The notes: a model not told the origin generated them from the sequence alone. A stretch of 35,071 nucleotides of DNA from CBDUBH01 sp965365345 (GCA_965365345.1 CBDUBH010000034.1:1-35071); one strand, 5' to 3'. Numbered from the stretch's first letter, positions 1 to 8,280 are shown. Translations and numbers: made by a program.

Positions 1-2124
1 TTGGGCAATGGCTTTTATGAAATCCTGAATAAAATTCTTTGAATCCTTTGAGCCTTTAACTGTTACAACTCCTTTATCGCTTAAAATTGATTTTTCATCT
101 TCGGCAAATTTTGCTCCTTTTAATCTTGCTTCTTTAAGCATTTCGATTCCTTCCTCAAAAGCAGCAACAGGTTTGCAATGTTTAAATGCCTCTTCAACAA
201 AATGAACTGCATCGCCATCTTCTTTTAAAGCATCGACAGAAGATTTACCGCCCGGTATATAAACAGCGTCATACATTACGGAAGCTGCGGTTGTAAAACT
301 TTTATCCGGCATCATTTCCTCTCCGCCTTTTCCTTTTAACTTTGCAAAATTTGTTGAGATTGTTTCAACGCTTGCTCCTTTTTCCATCAAGGCTTTTTTA
401 ATATCCTCAACAGATTTATCATCAAATCCATCAGCAATTAAAAACGCAATTTTGCGGGTCTTTATTGAATCGCTTGTTTTATTTTCCATACTTAAAGATG
501 GGGCTTTTCCAGGTTTAGCCGCTCCCCTTTTATCGTTTGGTTTTGGCGCTGTTGAATTTTCAAGATAGCCCAGATCTCCATTAACTTCTGTAACACCGAT
601 TTTTTGTGCGACCTGCTTTGCTAAATCCTCATCAACATTATAAAGCAATTTTATCATTCTTTCGCGAATGTACATAGTTTCAACTTTACCTAATTCAAAG
701 TGAAATCCTTCAATGATATGTTTCTTTTCAATTTCAGTTTGACTGTTATAAAACAAAGTTGCCTGCGTAAAATGATCATTAAAACTTTCGCTTCTGTGGC
801 GTAATTTATTGCCCATCATTTTTTCGGCATAACTTACAAATCCCATCATTTTTTCAGGTGAATGCATAGGGCAGCCATTGCCAAGCGAATTTGGTTCGTA
901 ATTTACCCTTCCTTTATTAATTGTTTGCCTCATATAACCATCACGCTGATTATTGTGCACATCATTAAGAGGCCTATTAATAGGGATTTCAGAGAAATTT
1001 GGTCCACCTAATCTTATAAGCTGAGTATCTAAATATGAAAACAATCTCCCTTGTAAAAGCGGATCGTTTGAAAAATCTATTCCTGAAACTATGTGTCCGG
1101 GATGAAAAGCTACTTGTTCGGTTTCTGCAAAAAAGTTATCCGGATTTCTGTTCAAAGTCATTTTGCCAATAATTTTAACCGGTACTAATTCTTCAGGAAT
1201 TAATTTTGAAGCATCTAAAATATCAAAATCAAATTTTGCTGCTTCATCTTCTTCAACAATTTGAACGCCTAATTCAAATTCCGGATAATGTCCTTTTTCA
1301 ATTGATTCCCACAGATCGCGTCTGTTATAATCGGGATCTTTACCGGCAATTTTTTGAACTTCATCCCAAACTAATGAATGAACTCCCATTGTTGGTTTCC
1401 AATGGAATTTTACAAATCTTGATTTGCCCTCTTCATTTACAAATCTGAATGTGTGAACTCCAAATCCTTCCATCATTGCGTAACTTCTTGGAAGTGCACG
1501 ATCTGATAAAACCCACATTATCATGTGCATTGATTCCGGCATAAGCGAAATGAAATCCCAGAAATTATCATGCGCTGCAGAAGCTTGCGGCATTTGATTA
1601 TTTGGCTCGGGCTTTATTGAGTGAACAAGATCAGGAAATTTAATTGCATCTTGAATAAAAAATACTGGCATGTTATTTCCGACAAGATCAAAAACTCCAT
1701 CTTCTGTGTAAAACTTTGTTGCAAATCCTCTTACATCGCGAACAGTATCAGCTGATCCCCTAAATCCTACAACTGTTGAAAATCTTACAAACACCGGAGT
1801 TTTAGCAGAAGGATCCTGCAGGAATTTCGCTTTCGTATATTCTTTCATTGGTTCATAAACTTGAAAATAACCATGAGCTCCTGATCCGCGCGCATGAACA
1901 ACTCTTTCCGGAATTCTTTCATGATCAAAGTGCATCATTTTTTCGCGGAAAATAAAATCTTCAAGTAAAGTTGGTCCGCGGTCTCCGGCTTTCAATGAAT
2001 TTTGATTGTCATTAACTTTTACGCCTTGATTTGTAGTTAGATAAGTTCCATCTGAGTTTTCTTTGTGAAGATTAAGTTTTTCAGTTTTTTTGTTTTCATT
2101 CTGTCCTTCTTTTTTCTTCTTCAT
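1..2124 (-). CDS. katE: Large-subunit monofunctional catalase (HPII/KatE type), C-terminus cut by window edge
   Basis: Decomposes hydrogen peroxide with a heme b or d cofactor in the cytoplasm. The reading frame is open from the start to base 1, giving 708 visible residues; HPII-type enzymes run about 700-750, so little is missing. Visible motifs: the distal histidine in RVVHARGSGAHG (about residue 77), the asparagine region VGNNMPVFF, and the proximal heme tyrosine in GRLFSYLDTQ (about residue 364) followed by RLGGPNF. From about residue 555 there is a DJ-1/PfpI-like domain (RKIAFLIADGFDD, then AVYIPGGKSS), which separates large from small catalases. I chose the ATG at 2124 because GGAGG lies 5 bases upstream; the ATG at 2127 is only 2 bases from it. 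It appears monocistronic, downstream of a possible cphA terminator. No frameshift seen. Confidence 0.95.
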   Translation of the reverse strand, partial: MKKKKEGQNENKKTEKLNLHKENSDGTYLTTNQGVKVNDNQNSLKAGDRGPTLLEDFIFREKMMHFDHERIPERVVHARGSGAHGYFQVYEPMKEYTKAKFLQDPSAKTPVFVRFSTVVGFRGSADTVRDVRGFATKFYTEDGVFDLVGNNMPVFFIQDAIKFPDLVHSIKPEPNNQMPQASAAHDNFWDFISLMPESMHMIMWVLSDRALPRSYAMMEGFGVHTFRFVNEEGKSRFVKFHWKPTMGVHSLVWDEVQKIAGKDPDYNRRDLWESIEKGHYPEFELGVQIVEEDEAAKFDFDILDASKLIPEELVPVKIIGKMTLNRNPDNFFAETEQVAFHPGHIVSGIDFSNDPLLQGRLFSYLDTQLIRLGGPNFSEIPINRPLNDVHNNQRDGYMRQTINKGRVNYEPNSLGNGCPMHSPEKMMGFVSYAEKMMGNKLRHRSESFNDHFTQATLFYNSQTEIEKKHIIEGFHFELGKVETMYIRERMIKLLYNVDEDLAKQVAQKIGVTEVNGDLGYLENSTAPKPNDKRGAAKPGKAPSLSMENKTSDSIKTRKIAFLIADGFDDKSVEDIKKALMEKGASVETISTNFAKLKGKGGEEMMPDKSFTTAASVMYDAVYIPGGKSSVDALKEDGDAVHFVEEAFKHCKPVAAFEEGIEMLKEARLKGAKFAEDEKSILSDKGVVTVKGSKDSKNFIQDFIKAIAQ

Positions 2125-2152
2125 CATCGCCTCCTTAAATTTGCTTATAAGT

Positions 2153-2195
2153 ACTTTTCAAAAGTTATTTTTCAAAATGTAAATTTATTTCAAAA
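2153..2195. repeat. Three TTTCAAAA repeats upstream of catalase, first within a 13-bp palindrome
   Basis: ACTTTTCAAAAGT is a perfect 13-bp palindrome at 2153-2165. TTTTCAAAA recurs at 2169-2177 and TTTCAAAA at 2188-2195, all within 75 bases upstream of the catalase start. They could be operator sites, but the region is A+T-rich and chance is a real possibility. No canonical PerR or OxyR box was recognised. Confidence 0.25.
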
Positions 2196-2316
2196 TATAA
2201 ATTCGGATATTAAACTCAATGAAAATCGGATTCTGATCTTATGATTTTATATTTTGATCAAGTAAATATTATTTTGATTTAAAAACCGGGATGCTTTTAA
2301 AGTGTTTTTTGAATTA

Positions 2317-2346
2317 AAGATGACCAAAGATATTCCCGGTCATCTT
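2317..2346 (-). terminator. Hairpin downstream of cphA
   Basis: AAGATGACC at 2317-2325 pairs with GGTCATCTT at 2338-2346 (9 bp, 12-base loop), starting 18 bases past the cphA stop. On the minus strand the stem is followed by a modest T-rich stretch (TTTAATTC). It probably ends the cphA transcript before the catalase gene, but the U-tract is weak. Confidence 0.5.
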
Positions 2347-2364
2347 CAAAATAGAATTAATATA

Positions 2365-5016
2365 TTATCGGGTTTCAGATTTTTGGAATTCTTCAGCAAA
2401 TTCATTTTTCAATTGAAGAAGTTCCATTAAAACAATATCGATTTTATCGCAAAGTAAAACGATCAATTCATTTTCCTCAACATTCTGTAATGCATAATTT
2501 AACGCGTCCATTTCTTTCTGAATAAATTTTACAGGGATATCCGGATCAGTTTCTTTTATTCCAAGGCTTATCAATTTGAACATTTCACCTTGCGGTCTTC
2601 CTCGTAAATAGGATTCTTCTTTTATGATAATATTTGTAAACATAGTTGCAGCAATTTTTCCGAGATGAATAAGATCTTCATTTCTTCTATCACCGGTTCC
2701 TCCGAAAATTCCGGTAACTTTTTGCGCACCGTTTTTTTTGATAAATCTTTTCAACGCATTAAAAGCTGCAGGATTATGCGCAAAATCAACAAGCACTTTA
2801 AAATTTCCTATATCAATTAAATTCATTCTTCCAGGAGTAATATTACCTGCTGTGCTGAAGGTTTGCAATGATTTTTTAATTGTTTCAATTTCAATTCCAT
2901 GAATAAAACAAGCTAATGATGCGGCTAAAACATTTTGTATCATAAAATCAGCTTGACCGTTAAATGTTGCGGGAATTTCTTTTACATCACAGAGAAATAT
3001 TTTTTTATTTTCTTTTGTAAGATAGATTTTATCATCTTTTAAAAAAGCCGCGGCCCCACCTATCTTAATATGTTCTTTTAAAATTAGATTATTATTTTCC
3101 ATTGAAAAAAGTGCAGGTTTGCCGTCAATTGAATTTATCATTTCATAAACTAAAGGATCATCTGCATTAAGAATTGCAAAGCCGTTTTCTTTAACGCTGC
3201 GTGCAACAACTTCTTTAACTCTTTGCATATCTTTTAATGAATGAATATCATCAATACCTAAATGATCTTCACTTACATTTAAAACAATTCCTATATCACT
3301 ATGATCAAATCCTAATCCCGATCTTAAAATTCCGCCGCGCGCAGTTTCAAGTACCGCAACTTCAACACTCGGATCTTTCAGAATTGTTTGTGCAGAAATC
3401 GGACCCGTATTATCTCCCGATGAAATTTGAAGATCATTTATGTAAATTCCATCTGAAGTTGTATAACCTACAGATTTTCCGGTGCTTTTGATTATGTGCG
3501 AGATCAATCTTGTAGTAGTTGTTTTTCCGTTTGTTCCTGTGACTGCAATAACCGGGATTCTTGCATTATCTTCATTTGGGAAAAGCATTTTTAATACATG
3601 TTTACCGACGTTTCTGCGCTTGCCTAAAGTCGGTGAAAGATGCATTCTGAATCCCGGTGAAGCATTGACTTCAATTATACCGCCATTATTATTGGTTAAA
3701 GGAATTGAAAGATCTTCAGCAATAATATCAATACCGGCAATATCAAGATTAATTATTTTGGAGATTCTTTCGAACAAAAGAATATTTTGAGGATGAACTT
3801 CTTCGGTTCTGTCAATTGCGGTACCACCGGTAGAAAGATTTGCGGTGGTTTTAAGATAGCAAATTTCACCATCAGGTAAAACAGAATCCAAGGTTAAATT
3901 GCGTGTTTGTAAAAGTTGAATTGTGTTTTCATCAATATTAATTTTTGATAGAAAATTTTCGTGATCCATTCCTCTGCTCGGATCAAGATTCACAAAATCA
4001 ACCAATTCAGAAATTGTATTTTCGCCATTACCGATTACATGCGCAGGAATTCTTTCAGCGGCTGCAACAAATTTATGATTGATCACCAAAGATCTAAAAT
4101 CTTTTCCGTGAAGTGTTTTTTCAACCATCACATAATCGGAATATTTTTTTGCTTCTGTAAATGCTTTTTTCGCTAAATCAAAATTATTGATATTTACCGT
4201 AACACCTTTACCTTTGCTTGAATCTAAAGGTTTAACTGCAACGGGAAATCCGATTTCTTCAACAGCTGATTTAAGTTCATTGATTTCGGTTATTAATTTT
4301 GAAGCAGGAACCGGAACTCCTGCATCCTCTAAAATTCTTTTTGTATCATATTTATCACAAGCCAGCTCAACAGCAATATAACTTGTTTTCGAAGTTATTG
4401 TTGCCTGAATTCTTTTTTGTTTAATTCCGTAACCCAATTGTACGTAGGAATCTTTATCAAGACGAATAACAGGAATATCTCTTTTTATCGCTTCTTTCAC
4501 TATTGAATTTGTGCTTGGTCCCAATTTACTTTGTGAAACTAAATATTTTATTTGGCTTATGTGATTTGCAATTTTTTTTCTTATTTCATTAATTGAAATT
4601 CCGTTTGAAATATCAATAAAAATTTCAACAGAAGCATCTGCGGTATATAATCCGGCTTCTTCTTCTTCATAACTGAAAACAACATGGTAAACGCCTTCTT
4701 TATGCGAACTTCTTGTTCTTCCGAATCCGACTTTTGATCCCGCGAGTGATTGAATTTCAAGAGCGATATGTTCAATAACATGACCAGCCCAAGTGCCTTC
4801 TTCAATTCTTTTGAACAGACCTCCATCTGATTTATAACTGCATCCGTGAAAATATAATGTCGGCAAAACTTCTTTTATTCTTTTTGAAAATCCTTTTATT
4901 TGGTTTGTAGGTTTAAATTCAAATTCTTCTATATCAAGAAGCATATCAATAAGTTTTTTTCTGTAATTACTCCAATAATTTGGACCGCGTAATATTTTTT
5001 TATTAAGAATTTTCAT
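2365..5016 (-). CDS. cphA: Cyanophycin synthetase
   Basis: Makes cyanophycin, the water-insoluble storage polymer of poly-aspartate with arginine side groups, adding Asp and Arg alternately with ATP. The protein has 883 residues, within the usual 870-900. It starts with the family's characteristic KILRGPNYWSNYRKKLI. Domains in order: N-terminal domain (about 1-160); ATP-grasp domain (about 165-475, with AVKPLDSSKGKGVTVNI and GIIEVNASPGFRMHL), which activates the backbone carboxylate for Arg or Asp addition; Mur-ligase-like domain (about 490-875) with P-loop VTGTNGKTTTTR, first P-loop glycine at about residue 494, and a C-terminal part containing VLVDFAHNPAAF and GIFGGTGDRRNEDLI. The ATG at 5016 fits the conserved N-terminus; the ribosome site (GAGAAAG) is weak. 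Cyanophycinase lies upstream on the same strand, separated by a terminator and a long gap, so cphA probably has its own promoter. Confidence 0.97.
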   Translation of the reverse strand: MKILNKKILRGPNYWSNYRKKLIDMLLDIEEFEFKPTNQIKGFSKRIKEVLPTLYFHGCSYKSDGGLFKRIEEGTWAGHVIEHIALEIQSLAGSKVGFGRTRSSHKEGVYHVVFSYEEEEAGLYTADASVEIFIDISNGISINEIRKKIANHISQIKYLVSQSKLGPSTNSIVKEAIKRDIPVIRLDKDSYVQLGYGIKQKRIQATITSKTSYIAVELACDKYDTKRILEDAGVPVPASKLITEINELKSAVEEIGFPVAVKPLDSSKGKGVTVNINNFDLAKKAFTEAKKYSDYVMVEKTLHGKDFRSLVINHKFVAAAERIPAHVIGNGENTISELVDFVNLDPSRGMDHENFLSKINIDENTIQLLQTRNLTLDSVLPDGEICYLKTTANLSTGGTAIDRTEEVHPQNILLFERISKIINLDIAGIDIIAEDLSIPLTNNNGGIIEVNASPGFRMHLSPTLGKRRNVGKHVLKMLFPNEDNARIPVIAVTGTNGKTTTTRLISHIIKSTGKSVGYTTSDGIYINDLQISSGDNTGPISAQTILKDPSVEVAVLETARGGILRSGLGFDHSDIGIVLNVSEDHLGIDDIHSLKDMQRVKEVVARSVKENGFAILNADDPLVYEMINSIDGKPALFSMENNNLILKEHIKIGGAAAFLKDDKIYLTKENKKIFLCDVKEIPATFNGQADFMIQNVLAASLACFIHGIEIETIKKSLQTFSTAGNITPGRMNLIDIGNFKVLVDFAHNPAAFNALKRFIKKNGAQKVTGIFGGTGDRRNEDLIHLGKIAATMFTNIIIKEESYLRGRPQGEMFKLISLGIKETDPDIPVKFIQKEMDALNYALQNVEENELIVLLCDKIDIVLMELLQLKNEFAEEFQKSETR

Positions 5017-5680
5017 ATTTCTTTCTCAATTAATTTTAATTTTTTTCCTTTAAAGACAGATATTTTAAAAATATTAATATTCAGATATTTGATTTCTCTT
5101 TTTAGGTTTAATTTTCTCTTATACAAAAAATTGATGAAATTATATCATCAAGTAAAAATGAGATTTCAGAAAGCACTTTCGATTTGTAATAATTGTAAAT
5201 CAAATTGCAATTTAATTTTTTATTTTGAATATTTTTTGAAATGACAGATGTATAATTTGGCAGCCAAAAAGATTTTAAATAAATTCCATTAATAATATTT
5301 GTTGATCCGGTAAATAAACAAGAAAATATTTCACGCTTTAAATTAATTTTAAAATAAAACTCCTCTTTTCGAAATTTTGATTTTCTAAAATTTTCTAAAG
5401 ATAATCTTCTATTTAAAACTTTTATATATGTTAATTTCAGAAGCATGAAAAATTTTAATTGTTTCAATTATCGATTTTCAACATCACTTGTACTACCGGA
5501 TAAAATCCCGGTTGATGTATTATATTTATTATAATTTTAAGAGCATGTATAAATCAAGTGAATTTATTTTACTCAATTTGAGATTCACCAGATTAATTAA
5601 GAATCCAATTAAATTTTTTAGAATGTTTTTTTTATGGTGTTTTTGAAGCAAGTTACAAAACCTGATTTTTAAAATGAAAA
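5017..5680. other. Long A+T-rich gap between cyanophycinase terminator and cphA
   Basis: About 660 bases without a convincing gene. The only open frame of size (5108-5467, minus) would start at TTG without a ribosome site and is dominated by Lys, Asn, Ile, Phe and Leu, as expected from untranslated A+T-rich DNA. A short stem (ACCGG/CCGGT around 5494-5514) is too weak to call. The cphA promoter should be here, but no clear -35/-10 or -24/-12 pair stands out. Confidence 0.4.
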
Positions 5681-5704
5681 AGGCGAAATTTAAAATTTCG
5701 CCTT
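5680..5704 (-). terminator. Intrinsic terminator of cyanophycinase
   Basis: AAGGCGAAATTT at 5680-5691 pairs with AAATTTCGCCTT at 5693-5704, a 12-bp near-perfect palindrome around a single base (the innermost pairs will open as loop). On the minus strand it is followed by TTTTCATTTTAAAA. It lies 39 bases past the cyanophycinase stop and separates that gene from cphA. Confidence 0.75.
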
Positions 5705-5742
5705 CGTAAAGTTTTTTCTCATTAAAATGTTTTAATTGAAAA

Positions 5743-6603
5743 TTATAATTCCTCTGCAATTTGATCTTCTGAAATTCCAATTGTATCGTTTTTCAAATAT
5801 TCATGAGTAACTACTTCGAAAACTTCTCCGCGCGAAAAACTCTTTTTATAAATTTCAACTCCGTGAAAATCAATTAATTCACCGCCAAAATTTCTTTCAG
5901 AATAAAAATAAACATTTCCTTCACCGGCAACTGAAATATTTCCGTTTGAGTTAACAATTGCTGCGGTTGATTCATCAATTCCCATCCCGATTGCGCCTTC
6001 GGCTAATTTTACAGCATTGATTAATCTGCTATGGCGGTTTCTTTGTGAAAAATGCTGATCAACTACAATTCCTTCCAAAAATCCGAATCCTGTTGAAAAT
6101 GCAAAACTTCCCTGCGGAGGCGGATAAGAATTCGGTAAGACCGGATCAACTTTATATTCAATCAAACTTGTGATCATCAATTTGCTCATAATTGCCGCAC
6201 CTGCGCTTGTTCCGCCTATCAATCCGCCGCTGATATAAAGATTTTTTATTAAATCCAGAACTTTTGTTCCGTTCAAAGTTTCGGTAAGCTTATTCTGATC
6301 GCCGCCTGAAAAGAAAACCGCATCAGCATTTTTAACAAGATTTATATTGTTTTCTGAATCAATATTTCTTTGTTCACAATCAAGATAGTTAACATTTTTG
6401 CAATTTAAAGCAGTAAATTCTTCGATATAACCTAAAGCAGTTTCAACCGGAGTTTGACTTGCAGCAGAAACAATCAAAAAATTTGAATTGGTTCCACCGG
6501 CAAGATCAACATATTTATTCATCAAATCTTTTGAACGATATCCACCACCGATTATAAATAATTTGCCTTTTTTTATTTCGTTATATATTTCATTATTTCT
6601 CAA
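5743..6603 (-). CDS. cphB: Cyanophycinase (S51 peptidase family)
   Basis: A serine-type exopeptidase that cuts cyanophycin into beta-Asp-Arg dipeptides. The 286-residue protein carries the S51 nucleophile-elbow motif GGTSAGAA, with the nucleophile serine at about residue 133; this agrees closely with Ser132 of the characterised Synechocystis enzyme. An upstream FIIGGGYRSKD stretch and FFSGGDQNKL also fit the family. There is no signal peptide, so it should act inside the cell on stored granules rather than as a secreted scavenging form. The start is TTG at 6603, supported by AAGGA 8 bases upstream and by the absence of an in-frame ATG before the conserved core. The synthetase is the next gene downstream on the same strand. 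Confidence 0.93.
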   Translation of the reverse strand: MRNNEIYNEIKKGKLFIIGGGYRSKDLMNKYVDLAGGTNSNFLIVSAASQTPVETALGYIEEFTALNCKNVNYLDCEQRNIDSENNINLVKNADAVFFSGGDQNKLTETLNGTKVLDLIKNLYISGGLIGGTSAGAAIMSKLMITSLIEYKVDPVLPNSYPPPQGSFAFSTGFGFLEGIVVDQHFSQRNRHSRLINAVKLAEGAIGMGIDESTAAIVNSNGNISVAGEGNVYFYSERNFGGELIDFHGVEIYKKSFSRGEVFEVVTHEYLKNDTIGISEDQIAEEL

Positions 6604-7072
6604 TTTCTTATTCCTTACTGCCTGTTAAAGGCGCACTGTTATTTTAACTTATCATTTACTGCTTTATAACTATCGAATATCTTGCCAAAGATTTTAGGAG
6701 AAAAGAAATATTTTTTTATCCGGATTCTTAAATCGGGAAAGTTTTTTAGTGAAAGATAATTCTTACTTTTTTCTTTAATTGATTTGTACGAATTATAAAA
6801 TTTATATTAAAGAAAGTTTCAATTTATCCGGAATTCTAAACTTTTGTATTAAATATATTTTTAATTAAAAAAGTTCTATTTTGAGTAATTTTTTTAAAAT
6901 AAATTTTTGATCAATTAATTCATGTAAATTTTACCCGTCCGAAAAATCATTTTCATCAAATTTTGCGAAATCATTTAATTTATTTTGATGAATAATAAAT
7001 TTGTGAATATTATTAGCCACATTTTCATTTCAAAATATCAGAAAATCCACCTATAACCACTCAATTTTATAT
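6604..7072. other. Divergent intergenic region between cphB and the sigma-54 gene pair
   Basis: About 470 A+T-rich bases with no open frame worth calling. It must hold the cphB promoter (not identified) and any enhancer site for the sigma-54 promoter at 7073. Possible sites are an 11-bp palindrome GTAAATTTTAC (6924-6934) and an inverted repeat TTCATCAAA/TTTGATGAA (6952-6960 and 6984-6992). A degenerate direct repeat related to TTATCCGGATTC occurs near 6716 and 6825. Confidence 0.45.
6952..6992. repeat. 9-bp inverted repeat, possible upstream activating site
   Basis: TTCATCAAA (6952-6960) and TTTGATGAA (6984-6992) are exact reverse complements separated by 23 bases. The centre is about 100 bases upstream of the -24 element at 7073, a normal distance for a sigma-54 activator site. 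The arms are A+T-rich and it does not match the palindromes at 18541-18579. Confidence 0.3.
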
Positions 7073-7088
7073 TGGCACGCCTTTAGCA
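7073..7088 (+). promoter_or_regulatory. Sigma-54 (RpoN) -24/-12 promoter
   Basis: TGGCACGCCTTTAGCA matches the RpoN consensus TGGCACG-N4-TTGCA at every defined position except one (TAGCA for TTGCA). The GG at -24 and GC at -12 are intact with correct spacing. Transcription should begin near 7098, leaving a leader of about 24 bases before the ATG at 7122. No sigma-70-like hexamers compete with it. Such promoters need an AAA+ activator, and one of that class is encoded at 17021-18421. Confidence 0.75.
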
Positions 7089-7121
7089 AATTTTTAAGTA
7101 ATCAGATTAAAGGTTAAACCG

Positions 7122-7832
7122 ATGAACAAATTAACATTAGACACTTTTTTGTATGTAGATGATTTTGAATTAAGTCAATACAAAATTCTTGATTGCCTTA
7201 AAAGTTACAGCAGCGATTTCAGAAAAAACAGAATTTATCCCGCTCTTGCCGATTTATCCGAGCTTAATATAATTTTCAAAGAAATTGAAAAAGATGATGC
7301 AAGTTTGGGCGATCTTTTCATTCAACAATTCTACAAAAAAAGTTTAGCTGATGATAATTTACTTGTTGAACCGGTTGAAATTTCCAACGGCGAGTTTGAA
7401 AGCGTTTTAGAGTTAATTGAATGGTTCAGGCCTTTTATGAAAGAAACTATGGAAGAAGGCAAAGCGCTTTATGATTTTGTAAAAAAGAATTTACAGCTTG
7501 AACAAATTGGCGCAGTAAAAAATGACAACGAAAAAGGTTTTATTCTGATTCCGGATAACGAAGATAATCTTCTTCAGGTTTTATCTTTTGAAGTTGTTGC
7601 GGCAAAATACGGCACACGCACAACAAGAAAATTAAATACATATTTAATTGATTCTGTTCCTTTAGATTTTGTGAATGAAACTCCCGAAGATGCAATTTTA
7701 AGTCTTTTTGAAAAATATCCTCAAATGCCGGATTCAACAACTTTCATTTTTAAAACAGATCTTGATTTTTCATTTGCAGATACAATTCTTCCTGTTGCAA
7801 AAAGAAAATTGATGGCAAGATTGGCAGCATAA
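7122..7832 (+). CDS. Unknown protein behind sigma-54 promoter (paralog A, long form)
   Basis: I do not recognise this 236-residue family. It has no signal peptide, membrane segment or cysteine motif, so it is probably cytoplasmic. Two parts are visible. Residues 1-130 align with the whole of the next gene's product, with closely similar starts (MNKLTLDTFLYVDDFELSQ here). Residues 131-236 are unique to this copy and include GFILIPDNEDNLLQVLSFE and an aromatic/aspartate-rich stretch (FIFKTDLDFSFADTI). The N-terminal part is rich in acidic and amphipathic helix-like sequence. The ATG has AAAGG 8 bases upstream and lies about 24 bases after the expected sigma-54 start site. It forms an operon with the paralog, with a terminator after the second gene. 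Its role is open: a stress or adaptor protein controlled by the two-component locus is one guess. Confidence 0.85.
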   Translation: MNKLTLDTFLYVDDFELSQYKILDCLKSYSSDFRKNRIYPALADLSELNIIFKEIEKDDASLGDLFIQQFYKKSLADDNLLVEPVEISNGEFESVLELIEWFRPFMKETMEEGKALYDFVKKNLQLEQIGAVKNDNEKGFILIPDNEDNLLQVLSFEVVAAKYGTRTTRKLNTYLIDSVPLDFVNETPEDAILSLFEKYPQMPDSTTFIFKTDLDFSFADTILPVAKRKLMARLAA

Positions 7833-7854
7833 AAAAAATATTTAAAGGATGAAA

Positions 7855-8247
7855 ATGAGCCGGTTAACAATCGAGAATTTCATATATATAAATGATTTTG
7901 AAATAAGTCAGTACAAAATTTTAAATGCCCTGAAATTATATAAACAGGATTTTCAAAATAATGTTTTTTTACCCGGATTACTTGAACTTTCTGAAATTTC
8001 CACTTCACTTAGAAAAATTTCAAAAAAACGTACAAGATTAATTGATGTTTTTTCAGATCCGATAAAAAAAGTAGATATTCAAAACAGAAGATTGATCTTT
8101 GAAAATTATATTTTGAATGATGAAGATATTGAACAAATTTTTTCGTTAATAAAATGGGCGCTTCCCATAATTAATGATACAGTTTGCGACGGCATGAACA
8201 TCAAAAAACAAGTTTCCTCCGTAAATGTTGATAATCTGATTAACTAA
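7855..8247 (+). CDS. Unknown protein, short paralog B of the preceding gene
   Basis: A 130-residue protein whose start, MSRLTIENFIYINDFEISQ, mirrors the preceding protein almost residue for residue; similarity continues through YKIL, a PxLxELSEI-like segment and the LIKW/LIEW helix. It stops where the longer paralog begins its second domain, so it is either a one-domain relative or a truncated duplicate. I chose the ATG at 7855 rather than the in-frame ATG at 7849: AAAGG sits 6 bases before 7855 but abuts 7849, and the 7855 start aligns exactly with the paralog. It begins 22 bases after the upstream stop, and a terminator follows. Function unknown; no signal peptide or membrane segment. Confidence 0.8.
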   Translation: MSRLTIENFIYINDFEISQYKILNALKLYKQDFQNNVFLPGLLELSEISTSLRKISKKRTRLIDVFSDPIKKVDIQNRRLIFENYILNDEDIEQIFSLIKWALPIINDTVCDGMNIKKQVSSVNVDNLIN

Positions 8248-8259
8248 ACTGATTTTTCC

Positions 8260-8280
8260 GGCACTTCTTATGGGAGTGCC
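8260..8280 (+). terminator. Terminator after the paralog pair
   Basis: GGCACTTC (8260-8267) pairs with GGGAGTGCC (8272-8280) as an 8-bp stem with one G-U pair and a short loop, followed by TGAATTCTTTT. It closes the sigma-54 operon 13 bases past the stop. The U-tract is interrupted. Confidence 0.6.

Noticed and set aside
3237..4381. Several plus-strand open frames opposite cphA
   Set aside because: They are antisense shadows of a well-supported gene, with no family motifs.
5263..5278. TTTGGCAGCC as a -24 element of another sigma-54 promoter
   Set aside because: No GC or TTGC-like -12 element at the required spacing on either strand.
5108..5467. 119-codon open frame on the minus strand between cphB and cphA
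   Set aside because: TTG start without ribosome site, composition dominated by Lys/Asn/Ile/Phe/Leu as expected of untranslated A+T-rich DNA, no recognisable motif.
5529..5780. 83-codon open frame on the minus strand
   Set aside because: It runs across the cyanophycinase terminator and overlaps the end of cphB in another frame; composition is non-coding.
7849..7854. ATG at 7849 as the start of the short paralog
   Set aside because: The AAAGG ribosome site directly abuts it; the ATG at 7855 has proper spacing and aligns with the paralog's first residue.
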